From NCBI GenBank assembly GCA_913046025.1, contig CAJWRP010000017.1, positions 1-12,625 on the forward strand: a stretch of 12,625 nucleotides of DNA. The letters run 5' to 3'. This DNA is from an uncultured Chloroflexota bacterium. GTDB taxonomy: Bacteria > Chloroflexota > Dehalococcoidia > SAR202 > UBA11138. The number at the start of each line of letters is the position of its first letter. Positions within the stretch are counted from its first letter, which is position 1. Below, piece by piece: positions 1-5,840 of the stretch. The translations under genes and the position numbers were made by a program. Below the pieces are notes generated by a model. It did no database searches and was not told the origin of the DNA. It worked only from the letters and a program-made list of their open reading frames with translations.

Positions 1-1
1 T

Positions 2-322
2 TCGGATAGCGCAATTCCTATTGGGCAGAATTTCCAAAATCGAGTAAAGTCTTTGATTACTCTGATGGACCAACAGGACTTCTCGCCCTTATTGAGTGTA
101 GATGGCAATGCCGTCGAACTGAAATTGATGAACTGCCCATTCCGTTCTGTCGCAATGAAAAACCCTTCCATATGCTCCTATGACTTTCACCTGATCTCCA
201 AAGTGCTGGATGTGGACATATCTAGAATAGAGAGCATCCGGGATGGTGCTGGTGGATGTATATACAGGATATTGGCGTCTGAGTCAGAAGTTAAGGAATT
301 GGCATCCGTCGGCAGTAACTAA
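2..322 (+). CDS. SufR-type (COG2345) transcriptional regulator, C-terminal part, 5' end outside window
   Basis: The reading frame is open from base 2 to a TAA at 320-322, so the gene begins before the window; the TTG at 53 is internal. About 106 residues remain. They resemble the C-terminal half of COG2345/SufR-like regulators, whose lost N-terminal half would hold a winged helix-turn-helix. Seen directly: the segments NCPF, NPSIC and GAGGCIYRI, giving cysteines spaced C-X12-C-X27-C. SufR proteins bind an iron-sulfur cluster with four cysteines (C-X12-C-X13-C-X14-C). Here the equivalent of the third cysteine is absent (Asp near that place), so cluster binding is uncertain. Many COG2345 members lack the full set. 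The gene ends 28 bases before a strong hairpin terminator. The target genes would lie upstream, out of view. Confidence 0.7.
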   Translation, partial: SDSAIPIGQNFQNRVKSLITLMDQQDFSPLLSVDGNAVELKLMNCPFRSVAMKNPSICSYDFHLISKVLDVDISRIESIRDGAGGCIYRILASESEVKELASVGSN

Positions 323-350
323 TTTTCCCCAACCAAAACTTGAGATTAAG

Positions 351-386
351 AAATGGCCTGGATTTAATCCAGGCCATTTTTCTTTT
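351..386. terminator. Bidirectional intrinsic terminator between convergent genes
   Basis: A perfect 12-bp inverted repeat (351-362 with 368-379, core aatggcctgga) encloses the 5-base loop tttaa. It runs into a T-rich tract (tttttctttt) on the plus strand. On the minus strand the stem is followed by a weaker T-rich stretch (atttctt). It sits between the regulator ending at 322 (+) and tenA ending at 421 (-), and probably serves mainly the plus-strand gene. Confidence 0.85.
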
Positions 387-420
387 GCAGAAAAATTAGG
401 TCAAATTCCGAGGCAGTGAT

Positions 421-1089
421 TCAGACTGGCCACTGCTCCATGTGAAAGGCCGCGTCCCAAAACTTATACTCGTAGTGACTGCTGGTACGGAATACGTGCT
501 CCATGCGCAAAAGCTCAGCACTACTGCAGCCCTCTGCAATTCGATCTATAAACGACCGTAGCCATTCAGCCAACTCCGCGAATTCCGGCGTGCTGTACAT
601 CTCTATCCATCTTCCGTAGAGAGGCTGGCTTTCGGGAGCGCCCCTCTCGGCCAGCATATGGCCAATCTCAGCGTAACCCCATGAGCAGGGAAGTAATGAC
701 GCGGCGATCTGCCCGATGTTGGCAACGTACCCCGTTTGCAACAGGTGTTTGGTGTAAGCGAGCGTCGTCGGCGAAGGCTCCGTAGCAAGTAGCTCGGCCT
801 CCGTAATGCCGAAGTCCTGGCAGAAACTGATGTGCAAAGCCATCTCTGTGTTCAGAGTCTCATGAAGCAGCTTTGCGAACCAGCCCATGTCTTGGACATC
901 AGCTGTTTTGGCCACTGCCAAGGAGATTGCCCGACAGAAATCGATCAAAAAGAGATAGTCCTGACGCATGTAGTAGCGGAACTTGTCCAGCTCGAGGCTG
1001 CCGTCTCCTATGCCGGTCACAAAAGGATGCCGCTGTTCGCGATCCCACATATCGGCAAATGTTTTTCTTAGATCGTCAGAAAATCCCAT
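421..1089 (-). CDS. tenA: TenA family aminopyrimidine aminohydrolase (thiaminase II)
   Basis: This 222-aa protein matches the usual TenA length and all-helical pattern. TenA hydrolyses aminopyrimidine breakdown products of thiamine (or thiamine itself) to the HMP pyrimidine, for salvage in the cytoplasm. Checked against Bacillus subtilis TenA from memory, the active-site set is Asp44, Tyr112, Cys135 nucleophile (LLPCSWGY), Tyr139, Tyr165 (equivalent of Tyr163) and Glu207 (YEYKFW, equivalent of Glu205). One position differs: Phe47 replaces Tyr47. The Cys places it in the TenA_C class. The N-terminus (HPFVTGIGDGSL) is classic for the family, which supports the ATG at 1087-1089. The start lies one base after the stop of the upstream cyclophilin-like gene, so the two are almost certainly co-transcribed and probably translationally coupled. 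No other thiamine gene is in the window. Confidence 0.92.
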   Translation of the reverse strand: MGFSDDLRKTFADMWDREQRHPFVTGIGDGSLELDKFRYYMRQDYLFLIDFCRAISLAVAKTADVQDMGWFAKLLHETLNTEMALHISFCQDFGITEAELLATEPSPTTLAYTKHLLQTGYVANIGQIAASLLPCSWGYAEIGHMLAERGAPESQPLYGRWIEMYSTPEFAELAEWLRSFIDRIAEGCSSAELLRMEHVFRTSSHYEYKFWDAAFHMEQWPV

Positions 1090-1090
1090 G

Positions 1091-1465
1091 CTAGGCCTGC
1101 TCCAGAGTGACCTTCATGCCTGAAGAGACCTGCTTCAGCACAAGAGGGTCGCCATCGATGGCACCCAGAACATTCACCGCACTGGCTGGCCGAATCTCGT
1201 CGCCTACGCTGGCTGGCGTGCGCCCAAAGAAGAGGCAGAAGGCTTGACCCGGTGGCCAGTAGCCAATAGCGCCCATGTCCACAACTTCTTGGGCACCGTC
1301 CTCTTCGTCCTCGACGGGAACGCGAAAGTAGATCTCATCTCCCCAGGTGTTGGCTGATGCCACAATCGGCAAGGCGTCCAAGATAAGGTCTGAGGTGTGA
1401 CTGCTGTTCAGAATCGCCGTGACCTGTTGGTCACCCGCTGTGATTTTTATACGTCGCCCGTCCAT
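1091..1465 (-). CDS. Cyclophilin-like fold protein (PF04126 / TM1367-type)
   Basis: A 124-aa protein with the signature blocks of the small cyclophilin-like family typified by Thermotoga TM1367: NTWGDEIYF (39-47), YWPPGQAFCLFFG (69-81) and EIRPASAVNVLG (90-101). The family has a cyclophilin beta-barrel, but its members are not established peptidyl-prolyl isomerases and no enzymatic role is settled. There is no signal peptide or membrane segment, so it should be cytoplasmic. The ATG at 1463-1465 is preceded by a good Shine-Dalgarno (GAGGA, minus strand, 1471-1475) at 5 bases. The stop (TAG, 1091-1093) is one base from the start of tenA. This makes it the first gene of a two-gene unit and suggests, by inference only, a part in pyrimidine or thiamine salvage. 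Confidence 0.85.
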   Translation of the reverse strand: MDGRRIKITAGDQQVTAILNSSHTSDLILDALPIVASANTWGDEIYFRVPVEDEEDGAQEVVDMGAIGYWPPGQAFCLFFGRTPASVGDEIRPASAVNVLGAIDGDPLVLKQVSSGMKVTLEQA

Positions 1466-1528
1466 AACGATCCTCGCCTAATCGATAAATTACGATGTCG
1501 CGCTGGCATACTGATGCCGCTCCTGGAC

Positions 1529-1557
1529 ATTATCACTTAAGCATTTCCTTGACACAA
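1529..1557 (-). promoter_or_regulatory. Candidate sigma70-like promoter for the cyclophilin-like/tenA unit
   Basis: Read on the minus strand, TTGTGT (1552-1557) and GATAAT (1529-1534) are separated by exactly 17 bases. The -10 box matches consensus at 5 of 6 positions and the -35 at 3 of 6 (TTG conserved). It would give a leader of about 55-60 bases before the ATG at 1465, including a small 5-bp hairpin (ggcat/atgcc, 1505-1518). The -35 overlaps an exact TTGACA on the plus strand (1549-1554) facing glpK. Assigned by eye only. Confidence 0.35.
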
Positions 1558-1585
1558 GCAGCGATTCATGGCTAAGTATGATGCC

Positions 1586-1599
1586 GGAGGTGGGCATTG
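1586..1599 (+). promoter_or_regulatory. Ribosome binding site that fixes the TTG start of glpK
   Basis: GGAGG at 1586-1590 lies 6 bases before the TTG at 1597-1599. An in-frame TGA at 1579-1581 rules out any earlier start, and no ATG occurs before the conserved phosphate-binding motif. The TTG with this Shine-Dalgarno is therefore the only sensible start. Confidence 0.8.
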
Positions 1600-3099
1600 G
1601 TTAAATCAGGTTACATTCTGGCCTTGGACCAGGGCACAACGGGCACTACCGCGATCATGGTCGATGGCGCAGGCAAGGTGCTTTGGCGTGCCTACCAGGA
1701 GATTGAACAGATTTACCCTCAGCCTGGATGGGTGGAGCACAATCCAGAGGAGCTCTTCAATTCGTGCCTAGTGGTGATCGAGGATCTGCTAGAGGAGACC
1801 GAGATTTCCGCCGGTCAAATTGAAGCAATCGGAATTACGAACCAGCGTGAGACCGCTCTGGTGTGGGACCGCAGAACCGGAACTCCCGTTTCCAATGCGA
1901 TAGTTTGGCAGTGCCGTCGTACCGCGCCTCTATGTGGTGCCCTAAAAGCCAAAGGACTGGAAAAGGACGTTCGCGACAAGACGGGCCTTCCCATAGATGC
2001 CTATTTCTCTGGAACAAAGGTCCGTTGGATTCTGGACAACATCGCAGATGGGCAGAGCAGGGCCGAGGCGGGCGAACTCGCTTTCGGGACTGTCGATAGC
2101 TGGCTGCTGTGGAACCTGACCAATGGCACGGTTCACGCAACTGACGTTACCAACGCCGCCCGAACCATGCTGTACAACATCAACGCCCTGGACTGGGATG
2201 ATGACCTGCTTTCTGAACTGGACATACCCCGGGCGATTCTGCCAGAAGTACGGTCTTCTAGCGAGGTTTACGGACACGTGGGTGGTAACTACCTGGGCGG
2301 CAATAGCATCCCCATTGCAAGTATGGCAGGCGACCAGCATGCTGCACTATTTGGCCAGGCCTGCTTTCGGCCCGGCATGACGAAGAACACATACGGCACA
2401 GGGTCCTTCGTTTTGATGAACACCGGTGACAGGCCAACGACCTCTAATCACGGACTCATAACTACGCCAGCGTGGAGCATCGGAAGCGAGGTGACATATG
2501 CCCTTGAAGGGAGTATCTTCTCCACAGGGTCCACGGTGCAGTGGCTTCGGGACGAGCTTCGCATGATCGAGTCGGCTGCCGACGTTGAAGCGCTGGCCCG
2601 ATCTGTTAACGACAATGGCGGTGTTTACATCGTCCCCGCCTTCACTGGTTTGGGTGCACCACACTGGGACATGTACGCCCGTGGGGCAATTCTGGGAATA
2701 ACCAGAGGCACCAACAAGGGTCACTTCGCTCGCGCAGCCCTAGAGTCAACCGCCTACCAGACCCTTGATGTTATTGAGGCCATGAAAGAGGATGCTGGAC
2801 TGGATATCGGAGGGTTAAGAGTGGACGGCGGCGGCTCGGTCAACGACCTCATGATGCAGTTCCAGGCGGACATACTGAATATGCACCTGGAGCGCTCATA
2901 CGTCGCCGAGACCACTGCTTTGGGCGCGGCCTATATGGCGGGTCTGGCCGTTGGATTCTGGGAAAGCCAGGAAGAGATCGAGGGCCTGTGGTCTTCAGGG
3001 CAGCGCTACGAGCCGAACATGAGGGACGATACTCGGCAGCGTCTGTGCACCAGGTGGTCACGAGCGCTAGATGCCGCAAAAGGCTGGGCTGCCGAATAG
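1597..3099 (+). CDS. glpK: Glycerol kinase
   Basis: A 500-aa FGGY-family kinase of normal GlpK length. It phosphorylates glycerol with ATP to sn-glycerol 3-phosphate in the cytoplasm. Numbering coincides with E. coli GlpK (Met counted), and the glycerol residues are all present: Arg84-Glu85 (NQRET), Trp104, Tyr136 and Asp246-Gln247 (GDQHAALFGQ). ATP-site residues Thr14, Thr15, Thr268 (YGTGS), Gln315 and Asn416 (GGGSVND) are also present. Both FGGY signatures are visible, around FSGTKVRWILDN and GGGSVNDLMMQFQADILN. One oddity: the ADP-contacting Arg18 of E. coli is Thr18 here (DQGTTGTTA instead of DQGTTSSRA). The start is TTG, set by a good ribosome site. A dehydrogenase follows 76 bases downstream on the same strand with no terminator between, so co-transcription is likely. 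No glpF or glpD is in view. Confidence 0.95.
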   Translation: MVKSGYILALDQGTTGTTAIMVDGAGKVLWRAYQEIEQIYPQPGWVEHNPEELFNSCLVVIEDLLEETEISAGQIEAIGITNQRETALVWDRRTGTPVSNAIVWQCRRTAPLCGALKAKGLEKDVRDKTGLPIDAYFSGTKVRWILDNIADGQSRAEAGELAFGTVDSWLLWNLTNGTVHATDVTNAARTMLYNINALDWDDDLLSELDIPRAILPEVRSSSEVYGHVGGNYLGGNSIPIASMAGDQHAALFGQACFRPGMTKNTYGTGSFVLMNTGDRPTTSNHGLITTPAWSIGSEVTYALEGSIFSTGSTVQWLRDELRMIESAADVEALARSVNDNGGVYIVPAFTGLGAPHWDMYARGAILGITRGTNKGHFARAALESTAYQTLDVIEAMKEDAGLDIGGLRVDGGGSVNDLMMQFQADILNMHLERSYVAETTALGAAYMAGLAVGFWESQEEIEGLWSSGQRYEPNMRDDTRQRLCTRWSRALDAAKGWAAE

Positions 3100-3175
3100 T
3101 ATTTCAAGAAGTAGAGCGTGTACCGTTTAGGTACGCCAACCATAATTTGATTCGCAAAATCGACAGGAGGAGACA

Positions 3176-4225
3176 ATGCCTACAGTACAGGCCGATAGGC
3201 TAAGAGATATAGCGGCCCAGCTTCTGATGGGAGCCGGCGCTAGCGCAGAAGAGGCGGAGATAGTCTCGCGCCACTCTATAGGAGCCAACTTGGTGGGCCA
3301 CGACTCCCACGGCATAATTCAGATTCCGACCTATATTGATCGAGTCAAGCGAGGCCACATCATGCCTGGTGCGGAGTATGAGGTGGTCAGGGAGACCTCC
3401 ACAACGACTGTGGTTGATGGTCACTGGGGCTACGGTTACGTGGTCTCCGAAAGAGCGATGAAGACTACTATCGCCAAGGCTCTGGAGCACGGCGTAGCGG
3501 CTGCCACGGTGTTCAGGCAGAGCCACGTGGGTCGCGTCGCCGATTACCCCATCATGGCTTCTAATGAAGGGCTGATTGGCATGATGACGGCCGACTCCGG
3601 CCGGTCTGCCAAGGCGGTTGTGCCCTTCGGAGGCAAAGAGGCTCGCCTGGGCACAAACCCTATCTGCATATCCATGCCCAGCAACCTGGAAGGCCCCATG
3701 TTTATCGACATGGCCACCAGCGCAGTGGCAGCAGGCAAATTAGGTGTCGCCGTTGCGAGAGGCACCTCGGTTCCTGAGGGATGGATCATCGACAAGGATG
3801 GCAATTCGTCCACGGATCCCGCCGACCTGCGAAGTGGTGGCGCGGTGCTGCCTCTAGGTGGCGATCAGGGCCACAAGGGTTACGGTCTTGGTGTGATGGT
3901 CGAGATATTTTCAGGCATTCTCACCGGCCTGGGATTTGGTCACGACCCTTCAGGTCGCCACAACGACGGCTGCTTCATGGCTGCATTCAAGGTTGAGGCG
4001 TTCAGGGACCTGGAGGACTTCAAGAAAGAGGTAACAGAGTTCGCGCATTACCTCAAGGAGACACCACTGGCGGCAGGCTTTGACGAGATCTTCTACCCTG
4101 GCGAACCCGAGTTTCTGAAGGAGAAGCAGCTGCTCGTAGATGGCATCGAGGTTGAGGACTCTACATGGGACAAGCTGAAGGTGTTGGCCGACGAATACGG
4201 GCTGGCTGAGAAGCTAAACCTTTAA
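3176..4225 (+). CDS. Type-2 lactate/malate dehydrogenase family NAD(P)-dependent oxidoreductase (PF02615)
   Basis: A 349-aa protein of the Ldh_2/COG2055 family, which reduces or oxidises 2-hydroxy/2-keto acids (malate, lactate, ureidoglycolate, sulfolactate) or delta1-piperideine-type imines with NAD(P)H in the cytoplasm. Family blocks seen are GHDSHGI (41-47, conserved catalytic-site His45), SHVGRVADY (116-124), RLGTNPI (157-163), FIDMATSAVAAGK (176-188), VPEGWIIDKDG (199-209), TDPADL (213-218) and GHKGYGLGVMVEIFSG (232-247). Length is normal. The ATG at 3176 has an excellent Shine-Dalgarno (AGGAGG, 3165-3170) at 5 bases. The exact substrate cannot be read from sequence. Position after glpK hints at three-carbon metabolism, but that is inference. 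A strong hairpin terminator follows 21 bases after the stop. Confidence 0.9.
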   Translation: MPTVQADRLRDIAAQLLMGAGASAEEAEIVSRHSIGANLVGHDSHGIIQIPTYIDRVKRGHIMPGAEYEVVRETSTTTVVDGHWGYGYVVSERAMKTTIAKALEHGVAAATVFRQSHVGRVADYPIMASNEGLIGMMTADSGRSAKAVVPFGGKEARLGTNPICISMPSNLEGPMFIDMATSAVAAGKLGVAVARGTSVPEGWIIDKDGNSSTDPADLRSGGAVLPLGGDQGHKGYGLGVMVEIFSGILTGLGFGHDPSGRHNDGCFMAAFKVEAFRDLEDFKKEVTEFAHYLKETPLAAGFDEIFYPGEPEFLKEKQLLVDGIEVEDSTWDKLKVLADEYGLAEKLNL

Positions 4226-4246
4226 TTTCCAACCCCAACCAATAAA

Positions 4247-4289
4247 AAGAGCCGGGCCGCGAATTTGTCAAATTCGCGGCCCGGCTCTT
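4247..4289. terminator. Strong bidirectional intrinsic terminator (20-bp perfect stem)
   Basis: Bases 4247-4266 pair perfectly with 4270-4289 (GC-rich core gagccgggccgcgaattt) around a 3-base loop, gtc. On the plus strand the exit sequence is cttctgtttt. On the minus strand it is ctctttttatt, which is the better T-tract. It therefore ends both the glpK-dehydrogenase unit (+) and the convergent peptidase-amidohydrolase-LVIVD unit (-). Confidence 0.93.
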
Positions 4290-4335
4290 CTGTTTTAGGT
4301 ATCTCCACGAACGGCTTTTATCGATTTAATTAAAA

Positions 4336-4490
4336 CGTCTATATCCTTGGCCTTGCGTCATCCCTTTTACCAGCTCGCAGTCGTCCCCTAAAGCCGTCTT
4401 TGTCCTTCGATTTGCAGTAATCTTTTGCCAGATCGCAATCGCCCACTGCAGCCGTCTTTGTCATATGCCCTGCAGTATCCCGTCGCCTGG
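4336..4490. repeat. Degenerate tandem array, 58-bp period, about 2.7 copies
   Basis: Two full copies, 4363-4420 and 4421-4478, align without gaps at 43 of 58 identical bases. The best-kept core is agccgtctttgtc. The flanks continue the pattern: 4336-4362 resembles the matching part of a unit with one indel (16 of 21 in its best stretch), and 4479-4490 resembles the start of another. The array fills the space between the 4247-4289 terminator and the stop of the LVIVD gene at 4494. On the minus strand each full unit can read YC-x3-DKDG-x2-GRLR-x-GKR, but the 58-bp period shifts frame between copies, so it is not coding as it stands. Confidence 0.7.
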
Positions 4491-4493
4491 CTC

Positions 4494-5705
4494 TTAAAAG
4501 TCCATTTCGAGGATGTATAGGCCGCCTGCGAAGCGATCGATAGCGTATAGCAGTCGGTTCTCGTCGATGAAAACGTCGTTGATGTTGATGCCTTTTTCCG
4601 GGTCAGATGCGGGCGGCACGTAGTAGGCGATCTCCTCTGGCCTGAAGGGGTCAGAGATATCGTGGACTCGAATTCCGGCGTTGAAATAGGCTCCAACGAT
4701 AATCGTGTCCGAGAACCAGGAATTGTCACCCGGTCGGTTCTCGTGCAGGTTGTGGGCGCCAAAGCGCCCTGGCCTGTGACCAAAGTCTTCCACTGGAGGC
4801 ATGGGTAGAGTGCTGATGATGATTGGATTAGTCTCGTCTCGAATGTCCAGCACCCAACTTAGTTTGGGGTGATCGCTCAGGTCCTCTGTAATAGCCTCGT
4901 CGCTGACGATGGCCAGACCTCGCTCAAACAGCGGCAGCATCGTGTGACTAAAGCCCGGCATCGGAGGATGGTAGTCCAGTCGGCTGATCATCTTGATGTT
5001 GCTGTAGTCGGACGTGTCGAGGATGATGGCCCCGCCGTCGATGTAACCCAGGTAAGCCCTGTCTGGATGGTCCGGGTAGATGTTGACGTTGTGTAATCTG
5101 AAGCCAGTATCTTTGACCGTGTGCCTAACTGGCTGGGCCTCGGTGTCGCCCTTGCGAGTGCCGGGAAGCCACCAACGACCAACCTCTTTGGGATTGGCGG
5201 GATCGCTGACATCCACGATCATGTGGAACTGGTCATCCTTCTGGTTGTGAGGCTCAAAATCCGCAGCGCCCGTCGTCAGATGCGCATAGTGGCCGTCCAC
5301 GTACCACAGGCAGTGCGCTCCGCGAGAGAACGGTCCAGATGTGTCGAAGAAAGATATTTGCTTGGGGTTGGCCGGGTCGCTGACATCATAGATGCCCATG
5401 CCCGCGGGTTTTAAACCAGGCCTAATCGTCTGATAGGCTACAAGAAGAATGTCCCCTACCAGGTCCAGAGAGTTGGAGCGAACGTCACTGTGGGGCAGGT
5501 CAGTCTGTACTACCGTAAATGGATTCTTCGGGTCGGTGACATCGACAACGGTGAAGTCCTTGGGGGCGCACTCGTGGGCGACGTACATTATGCGCCGTCC
5601 ATCGCTGGTCTTCTGAAGGGCTATGCCTTCCCCGCCATTGCCGAATCCATCCAATTTGTGTTGTGAGATTAGGCGGATGTTTTTTGCTTCTGCCTGTTCG
5701 GTCAT
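4494..5705 (-). CDS. LVIVD-repeat beta-propeller protein (COG5276-like)
   Basis: A 403-aa protein made of repeats ending in the LVIVD motif: VVDVTDPKNP (53-62), IYDVSDPANP (105-114), IVDVSDPANP (163-172), ILDTSDYSNI (228-237), VLDIRDETNP (285-294) and VHDISDPFRP (347-356), closed by LYILEMDF (396-403). This predicts a seven-bladed propeller. LVIVD proteins are widespread and mostly without known function; many are exported, but this one has no signal peptide. Four histidines fall at the same place in successive blades, on the expected innermost strand: His131 (GAHCLW), His205 (RLHNVN), His254 (FSHTML) and His318 (GAHNLH). That could form an axial metal site. The ATG at 5703-5705 has GGAGG on the minus strand (5711-5715) at 5 bases. 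It lies 135 bases downstream of the amidohydrolase on the same strand and is probably the last gene of that unit. Confidence 0.82.
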   Translation of the reverse strand: MTEQAEAKNIRLISQHKLDGFGNGGEGIALQKTSDGRRIMYVAHECAPKDFTVVDVTDPKNPFTVVQTDLPHSDVRSNSLDLVGDILLVAYQTIRPGLKPAGMGIYDVSDPANPKQISFFDTSGPFSRGAHCLWYVDGHYAHLTTGAADFEPHNQKDDQFHMIVDVSDPANPKEVGRWWLPGTRKGDTEAQPVRHTVKDTGFRLHNVNIYPDHPDRAYLGYIDGGAIILDTSDYSNIKMISRLDYHPPMPGFSHTMLPLFERGLAIVSDEAITEDLSDHPKLSWVLDIRDETNPIIISTLPMPPVEDFGHRPGRFGAHNLHENRPGDNSWFSDTIIVGAYFNAGIRVHDISDPFRPEEIAYYVPPASDPEKGININDVFIDENRLLYAIDRFAGGLYILEMDF

Positions 5706-5840
5706 TCATGCCTCCGATTAATCCCCATCAAAATGGGGTGAAGTTTTTCAATGCTTCATATGCTTGTTGGAGGCGATTATGGAAGGTTACCAGCGGCGCG
5801 TCAAGCAGCCGCCAAGCTCATCAGGTCACTGTAGTTTGGC

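Noticed and set aside
1549..1582. Plus-strand glpK promoter from TTGACA (1549-1554) with TATGAT (1577-1582)
   Set aside because: The spacer would be 22 bases, and a start near 1589 would leave the Shine-Dalgarno at 1586-1590 untranscribed; the better-spaced box TAAGTA matches poorly.
1942..2340. 132-codon open frame antisense to glpK
   Set aside because: It lies wholly inside a clear glycerol kinase gene, resembles no known protein and has no ribosome site; a shadow frame.
3120..3134. Small hairpin gtacc/ggtac between glpK and the dehydrogenase
   Set aside because: Only 5 bp with no T-tract; too weak for a terminator or an attenuator.
4336..4490. Possible CRISPR array
   Set aside because: Whole 58-bp units are repeated, not short repeats with unique spacers, there are under three copies, and no cas gene is present.
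4388..4783. 131-codon minus-strand frame running through the tandem array
   Set aside because: Most of it overlaps the LVIVD gene in another frame, and the array's period breaks the frame between copies.
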